This document shows positions 1 to 6,087 of a stretch of 7,748 nucleotides of DNA, one piece after another. Source of the stretch: Candidatus Stahliibacteriota bacterium. GTDB lineage: Bacteria > Hydrothermota > Tepidihabitantia > SM23-42. Location of the stretch: assembly GCA_030670605.1 (NCBI GenBank), contig DAOVBK010000061.1:1-7748 (forward strand). Direction: 5' to 3'. Below the pieces are notes generated by a model. That model saw only the letters and a list, made by a program, of their open reading frames with translations, had not been told where the DNA came from and did no database searches. The position numbers and the translations under genes are program-made. Positions within the stretch are counted from its first letter, which is position 1. Each line of letters begins with the position of its first letter.

Positions 1-1
1 T

Positions 2-103
2 ATCAAAAAAGGAGAATTGGCAGACGAACTCGAGAATCTCAAGGAAGAACTTGAGAAATTAAGAGTCGAGCTGGAGAAATTGAAGGACGACATAAAGAAA
101 TAG
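2..103 (+). CDS. C-terminus of an unidentified coiled-coil protein (5' end outside window)
   Basis: An open frame enters from the left edge and ends at a TAG at 101-103, giving 33 residues. They are almost entirely charged residues with leucines at roughly heptad spacing (LADELENLKEELEKL and onwards), rich in Glu and Lys, which is typical of a parallel coiled coil. No catalytic or targeting motif is visible and the family cannot be named from this tail; many unrelated proteins end in such a helix. No other frame here shows comparable protein-like composition, so the reading is plausible despite its shortness. The gene is followed by about 50 nt of unremarkable sequence and then by the palindromic repeat that starts near 152. 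Confidence 0.6.
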   Translation: MKKGELADELENLKEELEKLRVELEKLKDDIKK

Positions 104-151
104 TATTCCAGCCGACTGTTCCATACAGGATTACTTCTAACAATATCTGTT

Positions 152-362
152 TGTCATTGCGAACGTGAACGAACATGCCTCGAGAGAAATAGAGAGAGCA
201 ATCTCATAAATGGTGCAACACAAGATGACCCACAACAGCTCATTGCAGTAGGACGTCTCTGAGCCACTGGCTATGAGCCATAGGCCAGGAAGTGTTCTGC
301 ACTTCCTCACTGAGATTGCCACGCTCCCCGCCATTAGAATGAGCGGGTCGCTCGCAATGACT
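152..362. repeat. Palindromic interspersed repeat with CATTGCGA terminal inverted repeats
   Basis: The left end reads TGTCATTGCGA and the right end TCGCAATGACT, so the outer 10 bp (153-162 and 352-361) are perfect reverse complements. A second nested pair, CAATCTCA at 199-206 and TGAGATTG at 311-318, is also perfect. The whole is about 210 bp, has no credible gene, and lies between two genes. The pattern of CATTGCGAG-type ends with an inner GCAATCTC/GAGATTG pair matches a MITE- or REP-like palindromic repeat type that is recurrent in bacterial genomes. Mobility is inferred, not shown: I see no clear target-site duplication and no transposase. It fills most of the 328-nt gene-free stretch 104-431. 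Confidence 0.75.
267..307. repeat. Two adjacent stem-loops in the core of the palindromic repeat
   Basis: AGGAAGTG (287-294) and CACTTCCT (300-307) form a perfect 8-bp stem with a 5-nt loop. Just before it, CTGGCTATG (267-275) can pair with CATAGGCCAG (279-288) with one bulged base, closing a 3-nt loop. The two stems share bases 287-288, so they abut or compete slightly. No T-run follows, so these are structural parts of the repeat rather than an evident intrinsic terminator. Confidence 0.6.
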
Positions 363-391
363 ATTCTAGTAGTCGCAGAACTCGTCAGGCG

Positions 392-419
392 TTGACATTT
401 CCTTTTCTCTCGTTATACT
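392..419 (+). promoter_or_regulatory. Sigma70-type promoter of the FemAB-like gene
   Basis: A perfect -35 box TTGACA (392-397) is followed after 16 bp by a -10 box TATACT (414-419, five of six consensus bases). The expected transcription start, about 7 nt past the -10 box, is near 426, only some 6 nt before the ATG at 432. There is no Shine-Dalgarno sequence in that gap. The mRNA is therefore predicted to be leaderless or nearly so. Confidence 0.75.
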
Positions 420-431
420 TCCACGAATAGT

Positions 432-1376
432 ATGGAAGTATACGCGTTTACGGAAAAAGATAGTAAACAGTGGGAGGCGTTTGTTGCGACGGCGAATAAC
501 GGCACCATTTTTCATTCACTGAAATTCCTGAGCTACCACCCGAAACAGCGCTTCAAGAATCACCATCTGATCATCAAAGATAGAGGACATACGATTGCTC
601 TTTTTCCTGCAGTTGTGCAGGACAAAACGATCATTTCACATGGAGGGGCATCGTATGGTGGATTTGTCTTGCAGGACGGTCTGGGAATTCATACAACGTA
701 TCTCGCAGTAGAAAATCTGGTCGGGTATCTCAAGAATCATGGCTACGAAAGAGTAATTTTGACACAAACACCTCTTATCTACTACAAAAATCCTCATCAG
801 TATCTTGATTTTGCCCTTCTGAAAAATGGTTTCACCTATCTCAAACGCGAGGTCACCGCAGTCATTCCGCTGGATGCGGCTGATCCTCTCCTCACCTTTC
901 ATGCTGACGCACGCAGATCCACAAAAAAAGCGCTGAGAGAAGGTGTACGTGTTAGCATTTCAGATGATTTCTCCACCTTCTACAAAATCCTGAAGCGGAA
1001 TCTCGGTATGAGACATAACGTATCACCAACGCACACACTCAGAGAACTAAAGAAACTTAAGAAACTCTATCCTGATGACATAATCCTCTTTGCTGCGTAC
1101 CGTAAGAGTAGGATGCTCGGTGGCATTGTTATTTTCATCACAAATCCGCGCGTGATTCTTGCTTTCTACATCAGCCATGATAATAAATATCAGGCGTATC
1201 GTCCGGTGAATCTCCTTTTCTATGAAGTTCTCAAGTGGGGGCACAACCGCGGTTTCAAATACCTCGACCTCGGTACGTTTACGCTTGATATGGAACCGAA
1301 CTGGGGACTTGGCAGGTTTAAAGAAAACCACAATGCACGTGGATTCTTGAGAGACTCGTATGAGTTCAAACTCTAA
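432..1376 (+). CDS. FemAB/GNAT-fold acyltransferase-like protein
   Basis: This 314-residue soluble protein resembles the FemAB-related (Acetyltransf_6-like) branch of the GNAT superfamily, whose members transfer aminoacyl or acyl groups, often to cell-wall precursors or surface polymers. The first half (about 1-145) would be a divergent GNAT repeat. The second half carries the more typical region: a basic segment RRSTKKALREG (161-171), AAYRKSRMLGGIVIF (221-235), the PVNLLFYEVLKWGHNRGFKYLDLG stretch (258-281, positions only indicative) and the closing GLGRFKENH (292-300), as is usual at the end of FemAB-like domains. There is no signal peptide or membrane segment. The true substrate cannot be read from sequence; peptidoglycan or glycan modification is an inference. 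The start is set by the promoter, whose -10 box ends 12 nt upstream; no ribosome binding site is seen. The next gene, hypE, is 225 nt downstream beyond a repeat. Confidence 0.8.
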   Translation: MEVYAFTEKDSKQWEAFVATANNGTIFHSLKFLSYHPKQRFKNHHLIIKDRGHTIALFPAVVQDKTIISHGGASYGGFVLQDGLGIHTTYLAVENLVGYLKNHGYERVILTQTPLIYYKNPHQYLDFALLKNGFTYLKREVTAVIPLDAADPLLTFHADARRSTKKALREGVRVSISDDFSTFYKILKRNLGMRHNVSPTHTLRELKKLKKLYPDDIILFAAYRKSRMLGGIVIFITNPRVILAFYISHDNKYQAYRPVNLLFYEVLKWGHNRGFKYLDLGTFTLDMEPNWGLGRFKENHNARGFLRDSYEFKL

Positions 1377-1546
1377 GGAAGTTCCAAGAACCAAGAACCA
1401 AACTCCAAGAACCAAGTCTCAAGAACCAAGATGCAAGAGCCAAGAATCAAGAGCCAAATCCCAAGAGCAAAACATGAAACCGTTTTGGTTATTGGAATTT
1501 CGGTGTTGGGATTTATTTGGACCTTGGGAATTGGTTCTTGGGACTT
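1377..1546. repeat. CCAAGAA-rich inverted repeat between the FemAB-like gene and hypE
   Basis: Right after the stop codon the sequence runs through about a dozen degenerate 6-8 bp units related to CCAAGAA (1384-1470). It then switches to the complementary TTGG/TTCTTGG type (1485-1546). The outermost arms AAGTTCCAAGAACCAA (1379-1394) and TTGGTTCTTGGGACTT (1531-1546) pair at 15 of 16 positions, so the element is an imperfect inverted repeat of about 170 bp with a tandem-like inside. One strand is strongly purine-rich on the left and pyrimidine-poor/T-G-rich on the right. An ATG-started frame crosses it but codes only for a Ser/Lys/Gln/Arg-rich artefact. It could fold in RNA and block read-through, but that is inference. 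Confidence 0.75.
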
Positions 1547-1601
1547 ACCGTGGAGTAATGCAGCGACCTGTGTGTGTTGCAGTTAGCGCACGGAAAACGA
1601 A

Positions 1602-2603
1602 ATGACAGAAACGCATATCCGTCTCGCCCACGGTTCCGGAGGTTTGCTGACCAGTCAGCTCATCAAGCGTACCATTCTCAAGTACTTCAAAAACAAAACA
1701 CTCAAGCAACTCACTGATTCTGCTACGCTGCGCATGACCGACCGACATATCGCCTTTACGACCGATTCCTATGTGATCGACCCAATCTTTTTCCCTGGCG
1801 GCGACATTGGTATGCTCGCAATATATGGAACGGTCAATGACCTCGCAATGCAGGGAGCAGTGCCGCGTTACATCTCTTTTTCATTGATCATCGAAGAAGG
1901 ATTCTCAATACAGAAGCTCGAAAGAATTCTCAAATCGGCAGCACTGGCAGCACGGAAAGCTCGTGTCGACGTTGTGTGCGGCGATACCAAGGTGGTTGAA
2001 AAAGGAAAAGCAGACAAGCTTTTTATCACAACATCTGGTGTTGGTGTTCTCAAAATGCGCCTTGGAAAAAAACGGGTAAAAAAGGGTGATGCAGTCATTG
2101 TCAGCGGGACCATTGGTGACCATGGTATTGCCGTGATGAATGAACGGCTGAACCTTAGATTGAAGTCGAGCATACGAAGCGACAGTGCTCCGCTGAATCT
2201 ACTGACTAATAGACTGCTGTCCTACACATCGTCAATCCATTTCATGCGTGACCCGACCCGCGGCGGTGTTGCATCAGTCCTCAACGAAGTCTGCGATGGT
2301 TCAGCCTTTGGCATAATGCTCGATGAAACAAAACTGCCGATCAGAAAAGAGGTCATGGGTGCAACTGAAATACTTGGTATTGACCCGCTCTATGTTGCCA
2401 ATGAAGGTAAGCTCGTGGCGATCGTCGACAGAAAAATTGCTGCCCACGTTTTGAAAAAAATGAGAGCACACACGCTTGGCAGACGTGCAGCAATTATCGG
2501 CGAAGTTGTCGCCGAACCACACGGTGTCTGGCTCAGAACAGAAATCGGAGGAGTGCATCCCCTGCTCCAGCTAGAAGCAGAGGGTCTCCCCCGCATATGT
2601 TAG
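1602..2603 (+). CDS. hypE: Hydrogenase maturation protein HypE (thiocarbamate-dehydrating ATPase)
   Basis: HypE works with HypF in the cytoplasm. HypF carbamoylates the HypE C-terminal cysteine; HypE then dehydrates it with ATP to a thiocyanate, which is passed to HypC-HypD as the CN ligand of the [NiFe] hydrogenase iron. The 333 residues match the family's usual length. Visible hallmarks are the N-terminal HGSGG (10-14), TTDSYVIDPIFFPGGDIG (53-70), NDLAMQGA (79-86), CGDTKVV (126-132), SGTIGDHG (168-175), RDPTRGG (216-222) and the terminal PRIC, whose Cys333 is the modified residue. The PurM-type ATP-binding fold (about 1-150) and C-terminal domain are both complete. The start at 1602 matches the short N-terminus usual for HypE; only a weak GGA lies upstream and no good promoter was found. 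HypA, B, C, D and F are not in the window, so this is a stand-alone copy locally. Confidence 0.96.
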   Translation: MTETHIRLAHGSGGLLTSQLIKRTILKYFKNKTLKQLTDSATLRMTDRHIAFTTDSYVIDPIFFPGGDIGMLAIYGTVNDLAMQGAVPRYISFSLIIEEGFSIQKLERILKSAALAARKARVDVVCGDTKVVEKGKADKLFITTSGVGVLKMRLGKKRVKKGDAVIVSGTIGDHGIAVMNERLNLRLKSSIRSDSAPLNLLTNRLLSYTSSIHFMRDPTRGGVASVLNEVCDGSAFGIMLDETKLPIRKEVMGATEILGIDPLYVANEGKLVAIVDRKIAAHVLKKMRAHTLGRRAAIIGEVVAEPHGVWLRTEIGGVHPLLQLEAEGLPRIC

Positions 2604-2684
2604 AAGGCAACATCCACATACTAGATGTATAAGCAACAATTGGTACTTTCTTAAACTAATGAAAAAGCGCGACAGCAGCACACC

Positions 2685-2712
2685 TTGACTTCGCACAGCG
2701 AGCGGTTATAAT
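2685..2712 (+). promoter_or_regulatory. Sigma70-type promoter of ribD-ribE
   Basis: TTGACT (2685-2690) and a perfect TATAAT (2707-2712) are separated by 16 bp. The ATG of ribD lies 10 nt past the -10 box, so the expected start near 2719 leaves a leader of only about 4 nt. There is no room for an FMN riboswitch or any other leader control element, and no RFN-like structure is seen upstream. The rest of the 119-nt gap after hypE (2604-2684) shows nothing beyond a weak 5-bp stem at 2608-2626 without a T-run. Confidence 0.8.
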
Positions 2713-2722
2713 CACCCACGCT

Positions 2723-3790
2723 ATGTACACGCAGGTATACTACGACGAGATGTTTATGCGGCAGGCACTTTCCCTCGCCACCAAAGGATGGGGAAAAACG
2801 GGTATCAATCCTCTTGTTGGCGCGATCATAACAAAGAAAAACAGAATCGTCGGTCGAGGCTTTCATCAAAAACTCGGCGAAGCACACGCTGAAGTGTGCG
2901 CGCTGCTTGAGGCCGGAAAACGTGCTGAAAACGCAACGCTGTACGTCAATCTTGAACCGTGCTGCACAACTGGACTGACACCACCGTGCGTGCATGCAAT
3001 TGCCAGGGCACGTGTGCGGCGGGTGGTTATGAGCACCACTGACCCTAATCCAGATGTCAATGGTAAAGGAATTGAATGCCTTAAGCAACACAACATCGAC
3101 ATAACGATCGGTGTTCTCGCAGAAGCAGCTCAGGAATTAAACAAATGGTATTCGAAGTTCATCACATCAAGAATCCCGTATATTATCCTCAAGATCGCTG
3201 CGTCCAGGAATCAGAGAATTTCAGGGTTCAAAGAGAAATACATCACGTCAGAGCAGTCTCGCCGGTTCGTACACTCACTGCGCAGCCGCGTCAGCGCAGT
3301 CCTCATCGGCATACATACTGTTCTCACTGACAATTGCTATCTTACTGACCGGTTCATTGGTCGGCACAGTCCTGCACGCATAGTCATTGACCCTCACCTG
3401 CACATACCGCTTGACTCGCATTTCATGGAGCCGAGCAGCAGACGTATTGTCATCACGAATAGCACTAATGACGTTGGTAAAATAGAGAAACTCATTGCAC
3501 GGGGCGTTGAGATTATCATCCTCGAAGGCAACCACTATGCCATCGACGATATTATCGAGAAATTACGTATGCTGAGAATCAACTCCATCATGGTTGAAGG
3601 CGGAGCACGAGTCTTTGCTGACTTTCACGAGAACAAACAGTACGATGAGATCTATCTCTTTATCGCACCACACAAAGTGAGCGATGGTATCATACTCGAT
3701 GATCGTATTTGGAAGGAAGCGATGGCGCAAGAACACAAACCAATAACAATAGGAGACGATCGACTCTATCATGTTTACAGGAATAATTGA
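2723..3790 (+). CDS. ribD: Bifunctional riboflavin biosynthesis protein RibD (pyrimidine deaminase/reductase)
   Basis: RibD deaminates the diaminopyrimidinone made from GTP and then reduces its ribosyl side chain with NADPH, the second and third steps of riboflavin synthesis. The 355 residues fit the family. The deaminase domain (1-145) has NPLVGA (29-34), GRGFH (44-48), the zinc ligands His55 in HAEV, Cys80 and Cys89 in EPCCTTGLTPPC, and catalytic Glu57. The reductase domain (150-355) has LKIAAS (156-161), YITSEQSRRFVHSLRS (173-188), the GIHTVLTDN loop (196-204) and VEGGARV (291-297). Several usually conserved positions differ: the His and Arg/Lys of the SHxGRTPPC-type motif are Thr82 and Leu85, the DGK/DGR after LKxAxS is NQR, and the usual DDP or DNP is DNC. 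The start is fixed by a promoter 10 nt upstream and by the family's DExxMxxAL N-terminus (residues 8-15). The gene overlaps ribE by 20 nt. Confidence 0.94.
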   Translation: MYTQVYYDEMFMRQALSLATKGWGKTGINPLVGAIITKKNRIVGRGFHQKLGEAHAEVCALLEAGKRAENATLYVNLEPCCTTGLTPPCVHAIARARVRRVVMSTTDPNPDVNGKGIECLKQHNIDITIGVLAEAAQELNKWYSKFITSRIPYIILKIAASRNQRISGFKEKYITSEQSRRFVHSLRSRVSAVLIGIHTVLTDNCYLTDRFIGRHSPARIVIDPHLHIPLDSHFMEPSSRRIVITNSTNDVGKIEKLIARGVEIIILEGNHYAIDDIIEKLRMLRINSIMVEGGARVFADFHENKQYDEIYLFIAPHKVSDGIILDDRIWKEAMAQEHKPITIGDDRLYHVYRNN

Positions 3791-4328
3791 AGAAAAAGCA
3801 CGCATACAAAAAATCACACAAGGTGCTGTATGGCGTATTTCAGTTACCTCACATCTTGAAACAAAAAAAGGTGATAGCATCGCGATTCAGGGTGTCTGCC
3901 TTACTGTAACCGATGTCGACCGGAAGGGCTTCACGGTCGAAGCAATGCGGCAGACAAAGCGGGTGACAACGACACCTGATTGGCGTGCTGGCGACTATGT
4001 GAATTGTGAACGCGCGCTGAAGATGGGTGACCGGATCGGTGGCCACATCCTCCTTGGACATGTTGATGAAGTGGGTAAGATGATCCGCAAACAAGAAAAT
4101 GCCTTTTTTTTGCAGATCAGTCGGCAGAATGCCCGCTATTTGATTGATAAAGGTTCGATCGGTGTCAACGGTGCCAGTTTGACAATCAGCACCGTATCAA
4201 GCAATATATTTTCCGTCTCTTTAATTCCCTACACACTGGAGACGACAACATTCGGCAATCTCAAAACAGGGGCATTCGTCAATATCGAGTATGACTATCT
4301 GGTGAAAATACTGTCGGCTAAGCGGTGA
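3771..4328 (+). CDS. ribE: Riboflavin synthase, alpha subunit type (lumazine-binding)
   Basis: This enzyme dismutates two 6,7-dimethyl-8-ribityllumazine molecules to riboflavin and the pyrimidine precursor. It is built of two similar beta barrels. The N-barrel (1-90) shows MFTGIIEE, GDSIAIQGVCLTV (34-46) and NCERALKMGDRIGGH (78-92). The C-barrel shows GHVDEVG (96-102), KGSIGVNGASLT (127-138), LIPYTLETTTFG (151-162) and VNIEYDYLVK (170-179). At 185 residues it is shorter than the usual 190-220 because it stops just as the C-terminal helix begins. MFTGI is the near-universal N-terminus, so the start is secure. It lies inside the end of ribD; the nearest Shine-Dalgarno-like AGGAG (3751-3755) is 15 nt away, so translational coupling to ribD is likely. 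The gene name is ribE in most bacteria (ribC in E. coli usage). ribBA and ribH are absent from the window. Confidence 0.95.
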   Translation: MFTGIIEEKARIQKITQGAVWRISVTSHLETKKGDSIAIQGVCLTVTDVDRKGFTVEAMRQTKRVTTTPDWRAGDYVNCERALKMGDRIGGHILLGHVDEVGKMIRKQENAFFLQISRQNARYLIDKGSIGVNGASLTISTVSSNIFSVSLIPYTLETTTFGNLKTGAFVNIEYDYLVKILSAKR

Positions 4329-6071
4329 TTATCTATCAGTGTTGATGAAAAGATCAAGAGTCATGCTGTCGGTCTGACTGTAAAAACGCCACGTGCGCGC
4401 CCTGTCGCGCACCATGTTGATGACACGATCAACTACTATCCCGGATGCCGTATAGGATGCGACGTCATTGATCGCATAGCGATTGTTGCGTAGTACTTCT
4501 CCGTAGACCGAGACCACTATAGTATCCGTGACCAGAGGCAAGCGTAATGCAAATGAGTCAAGTGGTACCTCCGGGTACAGTATCAACCTCCTCACGTGCT
4601 GTGTTGTATCTGCCTGTCTTGCGGTAATGGCAATCGGTTCCAGCATATATGTACCGGCAGCAGAGAAATTGCCGGGAATGTTGGCAATCTTCAAGTATTC
4701 AATGTTCTTACCAATAATAGTATCAGGCAGCATGAAGTACATATGAAAATACTGAACAACAGGACTGTCGCCTCTGTAGCACGTAAAATGAAACCTACCG
4801 TCGGCATCGGTTCTTGCCATCCACACCCGGTCAGAATATTCAAGCGTCGAAACGATACGTCGATTGACGAAGAAATCAACATGTGACAACGGCGAACCAT
4901 TGACACTAATCGACCCGGTCACACTGATTTCAGCATTGTCGCTGCTGTAGCGCTCACGCACGTAATCGAGCAGCCCCGCGACAAACGGCGAATGTTTATA
5001 TCTGTTCCCGTTGATCATGCTCTGCAGCGCATCATACATGATTGTGTCACGCGGACCATTAGCGAGAATGCTTAGGATACGCGTCAGTCTATAGTAACTT
5101 AATCCTTCTATGATCGCCATTGTTCTAAACTGCTCGGCATGAACACGAAGCGTATCGCGTGCGTCGAAATTGCCAAACGGATACAGTGTTCTAACATCAC
5201 CCGACACAACCCTCACTCTTTGAGCATCAAACCACAGAACCTGCCTATTTCTGAATGTTGTGAGATAAATCGTATTAATGCCTTGTGAATAGTCGAACTG
5301 TCTGTAGCGCATGTAATCGGTCTGTAGAATAGTTAGGAAAAGCATGACCATAGCCGTCACGCTGAACGGGATAATGATTCTTCTGAAGAAATTTCTCCGC
5401 TTCGCGCGGGTGAAAAAATACGCATCAAGAGTGGCAGTACAGAGTACACCAAATACAATGAAGAGGAGCACCCCAAGTGCGGGCATGTGGGTAATGATCT
5501 TGTTTATGATTGAAATACGGTAGTTAAGAACACTAAAGAATGGCTGACTACTGAGAAGCGGCAGAAGGTCAGCAAGGGTAATCAAGAAAATTGTCACCAT
5601 GGCGATATTGATCGTCCAGATAACGGCGGTCGAAAACCGCTGTTCAAAATAAAAGAAATTCGAGCACAAGACCACAACAAAAAGACCAACAAAGGGTAAA
5701 AGACGCATATGCACAGATTGAATCGCAAAACTGTAGCGCAGAAGCGAAAAATACTGAATGCCGAACGGCACAAAGGGTATAGCAATAACCGCCATGCATA
5801 TTACGGTTTCGGCAAGCGTTCTCGCAAAGGCATCACGCTGAATAGCCACACTTTTAATGAAAACGTAAAGCCAGACAGTAACATAGAGACCAATGAACAG
5901 AATCTGCGCGTCAACATGTCGCAGCAGAGTCACCGGATAGAACAGAATCCAGGCAGCAAGAGTGTAAACGACCTCCTGTGGGAAAATCTTGCCAAGAGAC
6001 AGGCTGAGTGTAAGACAACCAATGATCGTACCGAAGATGACTGTGAGCAACACTGAACGACTACTCTTCAT
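4329..6071 (-). CDS. Unrecognised membrane protein with about eight TM helices and a large C-terminal region
   Basis: I do not recognise this 580-residue protein. The first half has about eight hydrophobic helices, near residues 7-26, 34-50, 55-77, 85-108, 121-141, 146-172, 194-218 and 229-250, followed by about 330 mostly polar residues. Residues about 382-430 (EISVTGSISVNGSPLSHVDF, then ARTDADGRFHF) look like a carboxypeptidase-regulatory/transthyretin-type beta sandwich, a module common in extracytoplasmic proteins. With eight helices, the C-terminal region would lie on the same side as the N-terminus; if that is outside, the N-terminus is also out, but the basic ends (KSSR at 2-5, RAKRRNFFRR at 222-231) suggest an inside N-terminus and one miscounted helix. 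No catalytic motif is evident. I chose MKSSR at 6071 over the longer frame from 6116, which would overlap the radical SAM gene and add a polar, unlikely N-terminus. An AGGTG (6089-6085) sits 13 nt upstream. It starts 16 nt after the end of the radical SAM gene, so the two are probably one operon. Confidence 0.8.
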   Translation of the reverse strand: MKSSRSVLLTVIFGTIIGCLTLSLSLGKIFPQEVVYTLAAWILFYPVTLLRHVDAQILFIGLYVTVWLYVFIKSVAIQRDAFARTLAETVICMAVIAIPFVPFGIQYFSLLRYSFAIQSVHMRLLPFVGLFVVVLCSNFFYFEQRFSTAVIWTINIAMVTIFLITLADLLPLLSSQPFFSVLNYRISIINKIITHMPALGVLLFIVFGVLCTATLDAYFFTRAKRRNFFRRIIIPFSVTAMVMLFLTILQTDYMRYRQFDYSQGINTIYLTTFRNRQVLWFDAQRVRVVSGDVRTLYPFGNFDARDTLRVHAEQFRTMAIIEGLSYYRLTRILSILANGPRDTIMYDALQSMINGNRYKHSPFVAGLLDYVRERYSSDNAEISVTGSISVNGSPLSHVDFFVNRRIVSTLEYSDRVWMARTDADGRFHFTCYRGDSPVVQYFHMYFMLPDTIIGKNIEYLKIANIPGNFSAAGTYMLEPIAITARQADTTQHVRRLILYPEVPLDSFALRLPLVTDTIVVSVYGEVLRNNRYAINDVASYTASGIVVDRVINMVRDRARTWRFYSQTDSMTLDLFINTDR

Positions 6072-6087
6072 CGTACCAAGAGCGCAC

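Noticed and set aside
137..334. 65-codon minus-strand frame
   Set aside because: It covers the palindromic repeat with no ribosome binding site and no protein-like pattern.
1384..1470. Possible CRISPR array in the CCAAGAA tandem region
   Set aside because: Units are only 6-8 bp, contiguous and degenerate, with no spacers and no cas genes.
1360..1605. 81-codon plus-strand frame with a Ser/Lys/Arg/Gln-rich protein
   Set aside because: It lies on the CCAAGAA repeat, starts inside the preceding gene and overlaps hypE. Its composition simply mirrors the repeat units.
2604..2684. Possible intrinsic terminator or FMN riboswitch between hypE and ribD
   Set aside because: Only a weak 5-bp stem without a T-run is present, and no RFN-like multi-stem pattern fits in 119 nt that also contain the promoter.
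4329..4490. Possible TGA read-through extending RibE
   Set aside because: The frame stays open for about 50 codons after the stop, but the translation is the antisense of the neighbouring gene and does not resemble a riboflavin synthase C-terminus.
5709..6056. 115-codon plus-strand frame opposite the membrane protein gene
   Set aside because: Very polar, asparagine- and arginine-rich shadow of the hydrophobic helices on the other strand; no start signals.
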